Origin: Flavobacterium johnsoniae
GTDB lineage: Bacteria > Bacteroidota > Bacteroidia > Flavobacteriales > Flavobacteriaceae
Assembly: GCF_001879205.1 (NCBI RefSeq)
Contig: NZ_MLFK01000005.1
Location: forward strand, 124,001-188,000
Length of the DNA: 64,000 nt
Direction of reading: 5' to 3'
The notes under the pieces were generated by a model. The model had not been told where the DNA came from. It was given only the letters and a program-made list of their open reading frames with translations, and searched no databases. Positions 7,297-15,471 of the stretch are shown in pieces. The translations under genes were made by a program, and so were the position numbers. How positions within the stretch are numbered: the first letter of the stretch is position 1; each line of letters begins with the position of its first letter.

Positions 7297-9357
7297 TTAC
7301 CAGATTTTTACTCGTTTTTCTGGACTTACATACATTTTGTCTCCACTTTTAATACCAAAAGCTTGATAAAAAGCATCAACATTCTGAATTGGAACATACG
7401 CTCTGTACATTCCTGGCGAATGCGGATCTGTTTTTACCTGGTTTTTAATAGCTTCGTCTCTTGATTTTGTTCTCCAAACTGTTGCCCAAGAAATAAAGAA
7501 ACGCTGTTCTGGAGTAAATCCGTCAATTAAACCAGGATTTCCATGAGCCTTTAAGTACAATTGCAATCCATCAAAGGCAGCATTGATACCTCCTAAGTCA
7601 CCAATATTTTCACCAAGAGTGAAATTTCCATCAACATGAATTCCAGGTAATGGCTCTAAAGCGCTGTATTGATCAGCTAATTCTTTTCCTAATTGTGTAA
7701 ATTGTTTTAAGTCTTCCGGAGTCCACCAGTCAACAAGATTTCCATCAGCATTGTAACGTGCTCCAGAATCGTCAAAACCATGAGAGATTTCGTGACCAAT
7801 TACAGCACCAATTCCACCATAATTTACAGCTTCGTCAGCTTGGTAATTGTAGAAAGGCGGTTGTAAAATTGCAGCTGGAAATACAATTTCGTTGTAAGAT
7901 GGGTTGTAATAAGCATTTACGGTTTGAGGCGACATTCCCCACTCTGTTTTATCAACAGGTTTATTTAACTTTTCAATTCCTTTTTTGAAATTCCATTTTG
8001 AAATGTTTTTTGAATTTTCAAAATAGCTTCCGCCTTCGGCAACACTTTTAATTTCAAGTGCTGAATAATCTTTCCATTTATCAGGGTAACCTACTTTTAT
8101 GGTAATTTTATTTAATTTCTCGATCGCTTTTACTTTAGTCGCAGCCGACATCCAAGTTAGGTTATTAATACGGTTTTGGTACGCCGTAATAACATTATGT
8201 ATCATATCAAGCGCTTTGGTTTTTGCTTCAGCAGGAAATACTTTATCTACATATAGTTTTCCAAGTGCTTCACCAATTCCTCTATTTACAACTTGTAATG
8301 CTTTTTCTTCGCGAGGTAATTGTTTTATAGCGCCTCTTAATGTTTTACTGTAAAAATCAAAACTTGCAGTTTCAATATCTGTAGACAATTTAGAACCTGC
8401 AGCATTCAGTAAATCCCATTTTAAATATTCTTTCCATGCGGCTACTTTATTTTCAGTAAAAATAGTTTGTAAAGCCTTCATGTATTTAGGCTCCATTACT
8501 ACAACCGTATCTAATTTTGCTAAACCAATACCTGCAAAATAAGCATCCCATTTAATAGCCGGAGTTAATTTTTGAAGTTCAGCAACGGTCATTGGGTTAT
8601 ATTGCAAACGGCTGTCTCTGCTTTCTACACGATTTAATCTTGCTGTTGACAATTGTGTTTCTAAAGCCAAAATTTCTGTGGCACTTTGCTTGGCTTTTAC
8701 CGGAGACTCACCTATAAACTGCATCATTCTCGCAACGTGAAGTTCATACTTCGCACGTTTTTCTTTAGAATCCTTATCGTCTGAAGTATAATAATCTTTA
8801 TCAGGTAATCCTAATGAGCTTACACCAAGACTTACGGAATTTTTAGAGCTGTTTTTTTCATCTGCTCCAACATAAATTCCAAAAAATCCTGATCCTCCTT
8901 CTGGTTCCATTTCAACCAAAAACTTTTGAAGATCTGCCACATTTTTAATGGCGTCAATTTTTTTCAAATAAGGTTTTAAAGGCTCCGCTCCTCTTTTGTT
9001 TCTGCCTACAGTATCTAAAACTGTTGCAAACAAGTTTACTGCTTTACCCTGATCTGTATTTGATTTGTATTTTGGATTGCTTGAAGCTTCCTTCAAAACC
9101 GCCATTACATCTTTATCCGTTTTTTTGATCAATTCATTAAAACTTCCCCAAGAAGTTCTGTCACTCGGAATTTCTGTCTGGCTTAACCATGTTCCGTTTA
9201 CGTACTGAAAAAAATCCTGGCTCGGACTAATTTTGGTATTCATGTATGATACATTAATGCCTGGTTCTTTTGAAGCTGTGCTTTGAGCCTGCATCGCTGT
9301 AACTGATAACATTACAGAAAAAGCGCAAAACAAAGGTTTACTAAGTTGTTTTTTCAT
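7297..9357 (-). CDS. pepO: M13 family zinc metallopeptidase (PepO/neprilysin-like)
   Basis: This is a 686-residue exported endopeptidase of the neprilysin family. The signal peptide ends at AMQAQ (about residue 25). The zinc site is complete: VIGHEISHGFDD (HExxH at about residues 521-525) with the third ligand in GENIGDLGG (Glu at about 581). The substrate-binding NAYYNPSYNEIVFPAAIL lies about 40 residues before HExxH. The C-terminus ends in KRVKIW, matching the conserved terminal tryptophan of the family. Length is normal (650-700). It probably cleaves short peptides in the periplasm or at the cell surface. It stands alone, with a -7 box at 9384-9391. The specific substrate is not deducible. 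Confidence 0.95.
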   Translation of the reverse strand: MKKQLSKPLFCAFSVMLSVTAMQAQSTASKEPGINVSYMNTKISPSQDFFQYVNGTWLSQTEIPSDRTSWGSFNELIKKTDKDVMAVLKEASSNPKYKSNTDQGKAVNLFATVLDTVGRNKRGAEPLKPYLKKIDAIKNVADLQKFLVEMEPEGGSGFFGIYVGADEKNSSKNSVSLGVSSLGLPDKDYYTSDDKDSKEKRAKYELHVARMMQFIGESPVKAKQSATEILALETQLSTARLNRVESRDSRLQYNPMTVAELQKLTPAIKWDAYFAGIGLAKLDTVVVMEPKYMKALQTIFTENKVAAWKEYLKWDLLNAAGSKLSTDIETASFDFYSKTLRGAIKQLPREEKALQVVNRGIGEALGKLYVDKVFPAEAKTKALDMIHNVITAYQNRINNLTWMSAATKVKAIEKLNKITIKVGYPDKWKDYSALEIKSVAEGGSYFENSKNISKWNFKKGIEKLNKPVDKTEWGMSPQTVNAYYNPSYNEIVFPAAILQPPFYNYQADEAVNYGGIGAVIGHEISHGFDDSGARYNADGNLVDWWTPEDLKQFTQLGKELADQYSALEPLPGIHVDGNFTLGENIGDLGGINAAFDGLQLYLKAHGNPGLIDGFTPEQRFFISWATVWRTKSRDEAIKNQVKTDPHSPGMYRAYVPIQNVDAFYQAFGIKSGDKMYVSPEKRVKIW

Positions 9358-9383
9358 TTATATTTAAGTTTTTAGTGCATATG

Positions 9384-9391
9384 CAAACATA
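9384..9391 (-). promoter_or_regulatory. -7 promoter box of the M13 peptidase gene
   Basis: The minus strand reads TATGTTTG (TAnnTTTG), 26 bases before the ATG. No clear -33 element was seen. Confidence 0.5.
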
Positions 9392-9559
9392 TTGTTAATA
9401 TTTGGAATTTCATGTTAATTTTTTTGCAATAATCTCAATTTGACCCTTCATACTAAGATTTTAATAGAAACCATTGATTCTTTTCATGAATATTTCTGAC
9501 GTTTTTCGCAGAATATTGAAATTGTTTTTGGAATATTTGTTCAACGTATTAAAGTAAAA

Positions 9560-10495
9560 ATGAGAGCAAAAATTCAGAATGCTGTTTCAGGAAAAATCGA
9601 TGCCATTGGTCTGCCAATTATGGCTTTATGCTGGGTGAGTTTTTTTTGGGGAACTACCTGGCTGGCTTCAAAAGAAGGCGTGAGACACATGCCGGCACTA
9701 CAGCTCGCAACAATCAGGCAGTTTTTGGGCGGATTGATTTATGTTGCTTATTTTATTCTGAAAAAACAGCCTTGGCCAAAAGGAAAACAATGGCGCACCA
9801 TTTTGGTTTTAAGCGTTTTAAATTTTGCCCTCAGCAATGGTTTGAGCACTTGGGGCGTAAAATATATTACCAGCGGATTGGGCGCCATCATTAGTGCACT
9901 TTTTCCAATCTGGATTATTATAATTAATTTCTTCAATGGCGAAAGAATTGCCAGAATGGCTTTATTTGGAATTCTAATTAGTTTTGCCGGCATCTGCGTT
10001 ATTTTCGTTGATTATATAGCTGACTTTTTGCGACCTGATTTTCAGTTCGGAATTATTTTGATGACGGCTTCTACCATAACATGGGCTTTCGGAATTTTAG
10101 AAACCAAGAAAAAAGCGGCCAGTTTTAATCCCTATTTTAGTTTGGGACTGCAGATGCTGATTTCAAGTATATTTCTTTTTGGAATTACAGAAGCTGCTGA
10201 CATAAATATTCCGCTGAGTGAAATTCCATCAGAATCCTGGTGGTCAATTATCTATTTGGTTATTGTGGGTTCTGTTCTGACTTTTATTGCTTTTATTTAT
10301 TCGCTGCAGCATCTTCCCACAGAAATAAGCAGTATTTATGTTTACATTAATCCAATTGTAGCTATGATTTTGGGTTCTATCATTTTTAGTGAAGTGCTCA
10401 CACACGCTATTGCAATTGGTTCTGCAGTTACTTTAACGGGCTTATATATGGTAAACAAATCGATCCGGAAGCCTAAGAAGATAGCACGCGGATGA
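9560..10495 (+). CDS. EamA/DMT-family inner-membrane transporter
   Basis: The 311-residue protein has about ten hydrophobic segments arranged as two EamA halves (about residues 18-150 and 165-300). The first begins IMALCWVSFFWGTTWLASKEG and the second ASTITWAFGILETKK. The motif PIVAMILGSIIFSEVLT near the end is typical of RhaT/YdcZ-like drug/metabolite exporters. Such proteins usually export amino acids, nucleosides or toxins; the substrate cannot be told from the sequence. The gene is monocistronic. Its stop codon (10493-10495) lies inside one arm of a 26-bp inverted repeat, so the last codons may have been reshaped by insertion of that element. Confidence 0.88.
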   Translation: MRAKIQNAVSGKIDAIGLPIMALCWVSFFWGTTWLASKEGVRHMPALQLATIRQFLGGLIYVAYFILKKQPWPKGKQWRTILVLSVLNFALSNGLSTWGVKYITSGLGAIISALFPIWIIIINFFNGERIARMALFGILISFAGICVIFVDYIADFLRPDFQFGIILMTASTITWAFGILETKKKAASFNPYFSLGLQMLISSIFLFGITEAADINIPLSEIPSESWWSIIYLVIVGSVLTFIAFIYSLQHLPTEISSIYVYINPIVAMILGSIIFSEVLTHAIAIGSAVTLTGLYMVNKSIRKPKKIARG

Positions 10496-10693
10496 GGCGG
10501 ATTCGCTTTGCGAAAACGCTGATTTATACAGATTTTAATCTTTCTAATTTTTTTAATCTCGCAAAGCCGCAGAGACGCAAAGTTTTCTAAGTCCTGTTGT
10601 CAGTCTGAGCGAAGTCGAAAACTCACAACGTACATACATAATCTATAAAATCTGTGTCATTCCGTAATTTTCGCAAAGCGAATCCGCCTCATC
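10491..10693. repeat. Intergenic element bounded by perfect 26-bp inverted repeats
   Basis: The arms at 10491-10516 and 10668-10693 are perfect reverse complements (outer end GATGAGGCGGATTCGC). They enclose 151 bases with several words common in flavobacterial intergenic DNA: CGCAAAGCCGCAGAGACG at about 10559, and GTCTGAGCGAAGTCGAAA at about 10603. No ORF is present. The left arm overlaps the stop codon of the transporter gene. The region up to the SCO gene (10694-10815) holds only its promoter. This looks like a non-autonomous mobile or hairpin-forming repeat. Confidence 0.8.
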
Positions 10694-10792
10694 TGTGTGC
10701 CATTTCACAATCCTACTGCAGAAAAGCTCTTTTACATTGTAGCTTCTCTGTTAAAAAGTGTTATAACTGCGGCTTTTGAAATGCTCTTTTCG

Positions 10793-10800
10793 TATTTTTG
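10793..10800 (+). promoter_or_regulatory. -7 promoter box of the SCO gene
   Basis: TATTTTTG fits TAnnTTTG and lies 15 bases before the ATG at 10816. A TTTG at 10775-10778 is only 14 bases upstream, shorter than usual. Confidence 0.5.
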
Positions 10801-10815
10801 CGCCAAATTATTTTT

Positions 10816-11481
10816 ATGAAATCGTTTCTTTATAAATACCGCAAATTCTTCATTGTCTTAATTGTATTTTCTGTAGTCACAATATCTTTATTTTACTCAG
10901 CCTTAAAACCACAAAAAACACTTCCAATTTACAATCCAGCCGATGTAAATCCGGAATTGGTAGACAGTACGATTCAGTACAAAAGTAAATATCATACAAT
11001 CGCAGATTTTTCATTCGTAAACCAAAACGGAGATACAATTACGCAAAAAAATTATGAAGGCAAGATTTATGTTGCTGATTTCTTCTTTACAACCTGCGGT
11101 TCTATCTGCCCAAAAATGTCCACTAATCTGGCCGATGTTCAAAAGGCAGTTTTGAATAATCCAAAAGTGATGCTGCTTTCACATACGGTTTTTCCTGAAG
11201 TAGACAGTGTTTCGGTTTTAAAAGCATATGCTGTAAAATACGGAGTTGTAGACAGCAAATGGAATTTGGTTACCGGAGATAAAAAAGAGATTTATACCAT
11301 GGCCAGAAAATCTTACCTGGCTGTAAAATTAGGTCGGCCAGATCAGTTGTATGATATGGTGCATACAGAGAATTTTGTTTTGGTAGATCAAAAAAGACGT
11401 GTTCGCGGTTTTTATGACGGAACCAAAAAAGAAGAAATTCAACGTCTGCTAGAAGACATCGATTTCTTATCAAAAGAGTAA
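10816..11481 (+). CDS. SCO1/SenC family copper chaperone
   Basis: A 221-residue protein with one N-terminal membrane anchor (residues about 10-28, FFIVLIVFSVVTISLF) and a periplasmic thioredoxin-like domain. The SCO copper site is complete: TCGSICPKM (Cys94, Cys98) and the distal histidine in MVHTENF (His183). SCO proteins deliver copper to, or reduce, the CuA site of cytochrome c oxidase. DFSFVNQNGDTITQKNYEGK at 64-83 is the usual strand pair before the active site. The ATG at 10816 is chosen because the membrane anchor follows it directly and the -7 box at 10793-10800 excludes an upstream TTG at 10798. The iron-uptake genes follow 104 bases later from their own promoter. Confidence 0.93.
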   Translation: MKSFLYKYRKFFIVLIVFSVVTISLFYSALKPQKTLPIYNPADVNPELVDSTIQYKSKYHTIADFSFVNQNGDTITQKNYEGKIYVADFFFTTCGSICPKMSTNLADVQKAVLNNPKVMLLSHTVFPEVDSVSVLKAYAVKYGVVDSKWNLVTGDKKEIYTMARKSYLAVKLGRPDQLYDMVHTENFVLVDQKRRVRGFYDGTKKEEIQRLLEDIDFLSKE

Positions 11482-11521
11482 AATCCCTTATTTTTAGAAA
11501 GATTTAGCATATTCAAAGGCT

Positions 11522-11552
11522 ATTATTGCCTTGGAATAAATAATTATTGCCT
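11522..11552 (+). promoter_or_regulatory. Direct repeat ATTATTGCCT flanking the feoAB -33 element
   Basis: The 10-bp word ATTATTGCCT occurs at 11522-11531 and again at 11543-11552, 21 bp apart start to start (two helical turns). The pair overlaps the -33 TTG (11531-11533) and touches the first base of the -7 box. This geometry suits a dimeric repressor binding one face of the promoter. An iron-responsive regulator would make sense for feoAB, but that is inference. Confidence 0.55.
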
Positions 11553-11559
11553 ATTTTTG
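11531..11559 (+). promoter_or_regulatory. feoAB promoter
   Basis: TTG (11531-11533), an 18-bp spacer and TATTTTTG (11552-11559) match the Bacteroidota promoter consensus. Transcription would start near 11565, leaving about 20 bases before the TTG start codon of feoA. Confidence 0.75.
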
Positions 11560-11585
11560 CAATCTAAATTCAATCTAAATAAGCT

Positions 11586-11825
11586 TTGCAGAATACAATC
11601 CATACCCTGAAAAAAGGCGATAAAGCCATTATCAAAGATTTTGATATCGATTTGATTCCTTTAAAATTATTAGAGATGGGTTGTTTGCCGGGCAGCTTAG
11701 TCGAACTACTTCAAATTGCTCCTTTTGGAGACCCTCTATATCTAGACATTAACGGTTCGCATGTTGCTATTCGTGTAGAAACTGCTCGTGAAATTGAAGT
11801 TGAACTTATCAAAAACAATTTATAA
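11586..11825 (+). CDS. feoA: FeoA, SH3-like accessory protein of iron(II) transport
   Basis: A 79-residue cytosolic protein with the FeoA fold. LKKGDKAIIKDFDID is the first strand pair and KLLEMGCLPGSLVELLQIAPFGDP is the hallmark G-x-x-P-G turn region; the tail RVETAREIEVEL is also typical. FeoA binds and supports FeoB in Fe(II) uptake. The only start that preserves the first beta strand is a TTG at 11586; the next in-frame ATG (11676) would remove a third of the domain. The stop of feoA overlaps the ATG of feoB (TAATG), so translation is coupled. Confidence 0.93.
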   Translation: MQNTIHTLKKGDKAIIKDFDIDLIPLKLLEMGCLPGSLVELLQIAPFGDPLYLDINGSHVAIRVETAREIEVELIKNNL

Positions 11826-13924
11826 TGAGCATACAGAATATCAATGTTGCCCTTATTGGGAATCCAAATACAGGAAAGACTTCTGTTTTTAATCAGTTAA
11901 CAGGTTTAAATCAACAAGTGGGGAATTATCCCGGAATTACGGTTGAGAAAAAAATTGGTTTTTGCAAATTACCTCAGAACATAAAAGCTAACATTCTGGA
12001 TTTACCGGGAACGTATAGCCTGAATGCGAGTTCAATGGATGAAAGCGTGGTAATTGAACTTTTGTTAAACAAAAACGACAAATTATATCCAGACGTTGCC
12101 GTTGTCGTAACTGATGTCGAAAATCTGAAAAGAAATTTACTGATCTACACGCAGATAAAAGACCTTGAAATTCCAACAATATTAGTCATAAATATGTCTG
12201 ATCGTATGGAAAGTAAAGGAATTACTTTGGATATCCCGTATTTAGAAGAAAAACTAAAAACCAAAATTGCTTTAGTAAGTTCGCGTAAAGGTTTAGGAAT
12301 CGAAGAATTAAAAGAGCTGATTGTTTCCTATAAAACAATTACACATGAACCATGTTTAAATGCTTCGGTAATTGATCCTGAATATTTTGAAAAGTTAAAA
12401 CATGCTTTTCCAAATCAATTAATGTATAAGCTGTGGCTGGTAATTACACAAGACGTCAATTTTTCGAATTTAGACCGAAATGAAATCCGCAGTACTTTTA
12501 CGAAATCGCATTCAGAGTTAAAGCGTTTACAACAAAAAGAAACTATCAAAAGATATCAGTTTATAAATGATGTTTTAAAAGAAGGTTTAAAAGTAGATGC
12601 CTCAACAGCAAAAGATTTTAGAGCAAGATTAGACCGCGTTTTAACTCATAAAGTTTGGGGATATGTAATTTTCCTCGGAATTTTATTCCTTATTTTCCAA
12701 TCGATTTTCAGCTGGTCAACTATTCCAATGGATTTTATCGATGGCACTTTTGCTTCATTAAGCAGCTGGGTTGCTGATGAATTGCCAAGTGGTATTTTAA
12801 CCGATTTGCTTTCTCAGGGAATCATTCCGGGAATTGGCGGTGTTATTATATTTATTCCGCAGATTGCCTTTTTGTTTTTATTCATTTCTATTTTAGAAGA
12901 AAGCGGTTATATGAGCCGTGTAGTATTTCTAATGGATAAAATAATGCGCAAATTTGGTCTTTCGGGAAAAAGTGTTGTTCCTTTAATCTCAGGAACTGCC
13001 TGTGCAATTCCGGCTATTATGGCGACTAGAAATATCGAAAACTGGAAAGAACGTTTGATTACCATTTTAGTAACGCCGTTTACAACCTGTTCTGCCAGAC
13101 TTCCTGTTTACGCTATTATGATTTCACTCGTAATCCCGAATAAAAGAGTTCTTGGATTTTTAAATCTTCAGGGGTTATCTCTTATGCTTTTATATCTGCT
13201 AGGATTTGTGGCAGCTATAATCTCTGCTTATATTTTAAATAAAGTTTTAAAACTAAATTCAAAATCGTATTTCGTAGTTGAAATGCCAAGTTACAAATTA
13301 CCTCTTTTAAAGAATGTTGGAATTAACGTTGTAGAAAAAACCAAAGCTTTTGTTTTGGGCGCAGGTAAAATCATCTTGGCAATATCTGTTATTTTATGGT
13401 TTTTAGCCTCTTTTGGGCCAGGAAAAGAATTTAACGATGCGGAAACTATCGTAAAAGAAAGATTTGCAAATACGCCTTTAGATGAAACTCAATTTGAAAA
13501 CGAAGTAGCATCTCAAAAAATAGAGAACTCGTACATCGGAATTATGGGTAAAACTATCGAACCGGTGATTTCTCCTTTGGGTTATGACTGGAAAATAGGA
13601 ATTGCTATTATCAGTTCGTTTGCAGCACGTGAGGTTTTAGTGGGAACATTAGCTACTATTTATAGCGTTGGAGACAGCGATAACGAATCGACAATTAAGA
13701 GTAAAATGCAAAAAGAAGTAAATCCGGAGACTGGAGAAAAGATCTTTAACTTTGCTTCCGGAATTTCATTATTACTATTCTATGCTTTTGCCATGCAGTG
13801 TGCCAGTACATTGGCCATTACGAAAAAAGAAACCAATTCATGGAAATGGCCTGTAATGCAGCTTGTCTTTATGACAGGTCTGGCCTATATCTCAGCGCTT
13901 ATAGCGTATCAATTTTTAAAGTAA
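11825..13924 (+). CDS. feoB: FeoB, ferrous iron transporter with G domain
   Basis: This is a 699-residue inner-membrane protein. The N-terminal GTPase has a P-loop GNPNTGKTS (residues 12-20), the switch I NYPGITVEK (34-42), the G3 motif DLPGTYSL (59-66) and the G4 motif NMSD. A membrane core follows with two Gate domains, including the conserved SGTACAIPAIMATR with its Cys-Ala-Ile-Pro core and the second gate AREVLVGTLATIYSV. It imports Fe(II) into the cytosol, coupled to GTP hydrolysis. The protein has the usual FeoB domain order but is shorter than the E. coli homologue (773 residues), as is common in Bacteroidota. feoA overlaps it upstream and a small Cys-rich peptide gene follows after 6 bases, giving a complete feoA-feoB-accessory operon. 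Confidence 0.97.
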   Translation: MSIQNINVALIGNPNTGKTSVFNQLTGLNQQVGNYPGITVEKKIGFCKLPQNIKANILDLPGTYSLNASSMDESVVIELLLNKNDKLYPDVAVVVTDVENLKRNLLIYTQIKDLEIPTILVINMSDRMESKGITLDIPYLEEKLKTKIALVSSRKGLGIEELKELIVSYKTITHEPCLNASVIDPEYFEKLKHAFPNQLMYKLWLVITQDVNFSNLDRNEIRSTFTKSHSELKRLQQKETIKRYQFINDVLKEGLKVDASTAKDFRARLDRVLTHKVWGYVIFLGILFLIFQSIFSWSTIPMDFIDGTFASLSSWVADELPSGILTDLLSQGIIPGIGGVIIFIPQIAFLFLFISILEESGYMSRVVFLMDKIMRKFGLSGKSVVPLISGTACAIPAIMATRNIENWKERLITILVTPFTTCSARLPVYAIMISLVIPNKRVLGFLNLQGLSLMLLYLLGFVAAIISAYILNKVLKLNSKSYFVVEMPSYKLPLLKNVGINVVEKTKAFVLGAGKIILAISVILWFLASFGPGKEFNDAETIVKERFANTPLDETQFENEVASQKIENSYIGIMGKTIEPVISPLGYDWKIGIAIISSFAAREVLVGTLATIYSVGDSDNESTIKSKMQKEVNPETGEKIFNFASGISLLLFYAFAMQCASTLAITKKETNSWKWPVMQLVFMTGLAYISALIAYQFLK

Positions 13925-13930
13925 AAAGTC

Positions 13931-14053
13931 ATGATACAAGAAATTATCGCTTTTGCCATATTATTTATCGCCGTTGCTTTTTTGATTAGAAAATTCTTTT
14001 GGAAATCTAAAAAGAAAAAAGACTGCGGTGACGGAAATTGCGGCTGTTCTTAA
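13931..14053 (+). CDS. FeoB-associated Cys-rich membrane peptide
   Basis: Forty codons read MIQEIIAFAILFIAVAFLIR followed by a lysine-rich stretch and the tail DCGDGNCGCS. One transmembrane helix (about residues 3-19) is followed by a positively charged cytosolic segment and three cysteines (32, 37, 39) at the C-terminus. This is the layout of the small FeoB-associated Cys-rich membrane proteins found after feoB in Bacteroidota, which fill the place of FeoC. The cysteines may bind iron or an Fe-S cluster. It starts 6 bases after feoB, so it belongs to the feo operon. Confidence 0.85.
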   Translation: MIQEIIAFAILFIAVAFLIRKFFWKSKKKKDCGDGNCGCS

Positions 14054-14151
14054 TTGAAGTTATTAAGTCTTATGAATGGCAAAGATTAAAAGGAATTTAG
14101 CTTACTCAGCTCGACAAATTACTGATGTTTTGAAAAATTAAACTTTAAAAA

Positions 14152-14535
14152 ATGGCAAATTTCATTTACTATATATTCTTCATATGCTTAAATCTTTCAA
14201 TATTCTTAATACTTTCTAAAAAAGTTCTTTTAAATCGATACATTAATTTAAGCATTGCAGCTTTTTTTATAATTGTTTATTTAATACATCAATTGAATCT
14301 CTTTGTATATCAAATAAATTCATCCGATTTTAGAAAAATATGCTTTTTTAGTGTCGTTCTAATATTTTGGTTTTATCTTAACGGACTTTTTTTAAAACAA
14401 ATGGAATCTAAAAAAAACGCTCTAAATTATTTCAATAAAGGAATATATCTTTTTGTAAAAAAAGGTTTTCTAATTTATACTCTTTTTATAATTACAACAA
14501 TAACTCAAATAGATTGGGTTTATCGCATAAACTAA
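14152..14535 (+). CDS. Small four-helix membrane protein, unknown
   Basis: A 127-residue, very AT-rich gene. The product has about four hydrophobic helices (residues roughly 3-21, 31-51, 63-81 and 103-119) joined by short basic or polar loops, such as KQMESKKNALNYF between the third and fourth helices. I do not recognise a family. It follows the feo operon by about 100 bases with no visible promoter and is convergent with the HD hydrolase gene. Its codon use is more AT-biased than the neighbours, which may point to a recently acquired or lineage-specific gene. Whether it is expressed is unknown. Confidence 0.5.
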   Translation: MANFIYYIFFICLNLSIFLILSKKVLLNRYINLSIAAFFIIVYLIHQLNLFVYQINSSDFRKICFFSVVLIFWFYLNGLFLKQMESKKNALNYFNKGIYLFVKKGFLIYTLFIITTITQIDWVYRIN

Positions 14536-14620
14536 AAACCAGCATATACTTAAATTCTGAATTTAGAAAAGTATCATTTCACGGAGATACAAAGAGTAAC
14601 CTAAAAACTGAGACTGAAAA

Positions 14621-15274
14621 CTATTTAACCCCTTCCCATTCAGCATAAAACTGAGCCAGGAATAGTTCCATAAACTGATGTCTTTCGGCAGCGATTTGTT
14701 TTCCTTTTTCAGTATTCATTTTATCTTTTAAAAGCAAAAGCTTTTCATAAAAATGATTAATTGTCGGGGCATTGTTTTTCTTATACTCCTCTTTCGTCAT
14801 ATTTGTAATAGGTGCAATTTCGGGATTGTGCAGGGCTCTATTTTTAAATCCGCCATAATTAAAAGCTCTTGCAATTCCAATTGCCCCAATTGCGTCTAAA
14901 CGATCTGCATCCTGAACAATATCCAATTCTACAGAAGAGAACTTCTTTTCGAAATTTCCGCCTTTATATGAGATGTTTTCAATTATTTTAACTACATGCT
15001 CTATAATATCTTCTGAAACATTTTCTGACTCTAAAAACAAACGTGCTGTCCTTGGACCAATAGTTTCATCTCCGTTATGAAATTTACTATCGGCAATATC
15101 ATGAAGCAAAGCTCCTAATTGTACAACAGTAAGGTCGCAATCTGTATCTTTTGCAATTAAAAGTGCGTTTTTATATACACGTTCGATATGAAACCAATCA
15201 TGCCCGCCTTCGGCATCGTTTAGTTTCTCTTTTACAAAAGCGATTGTTTTAATTATAAGTTCAGGATTATTCAT
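14621..15274 (-). CDS. HD-domain phosphohydrolase
   Basis: A 217-residue cytosolic protein of the HD superfamily (YedJ-like). The metal ligands are visible in order: HDWFHIERVYKNA near the N-terminus, ALLHDIADSKFHNGD (the HD pair) and QDADRLDAIGAIGIARAF, which carries the last Asp. Such proteins hydrolyse phosphate esters, often of nucleotides; the substrate is unknown. The start MNNPELIIKTIAF at 15274 is preferred. A longer version starting at 15307 would run into a dispersed intergenic repeat (CAGATAACGCAGATTAAACG at about 15306-15325), which argues against it. The gene is alone and convergent with the four-helix membrane protein gene. Confidence 0.88.
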   Translation of the reverse strand: MNNPELIIKTIAFVKEKLNDAEGGHDWFHIERVYKNALLIAKDTDCDLTVVQLGALLHDIADSKFHNGDETIGPRTARLFLESENVSEDIIEHVVKIIENISYKGGNFEKKFSSVELDIVQDADRLDAIGAIGIARAFNYGGFKNRALHNPEIAPITNMTKEEYKKNNAPTINHFYEKLLLLKDKMNTEKGKQIAAERHQFMELFLAQFYAEWEGVK

Positions 15275-15362
15275 AAGTGTATTCAGTTTGTAATAAAAAT
15301 GGCTCACAGATAACGCAGATTAAACGGATTGAACTGGAGTTTCTTATATTTTAAATAAAAAA

Positions 15363-15400
15363 TGTTGATTGTTGAAGCTTTGAAACTTCAACAATCAACA
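15363..15400 (-). terminator. Terminator after the acyl-ACP desaturase gene
   Basis: A 15-bp perfect stem (15363-15377 with 15386-15400) closes an 8-base loop. On the minus strand it is followed by a T-rich run, so it ends the plsC-desaturase transcript before the HD gene. Confidence 0.85.
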
Positions 15401-15471
15401 ATATTTTCAATATCAATGTAAACTGTAAAAATCAATTTTAAATCTAAAACCAGAATCTGCAGTCTAAAATC

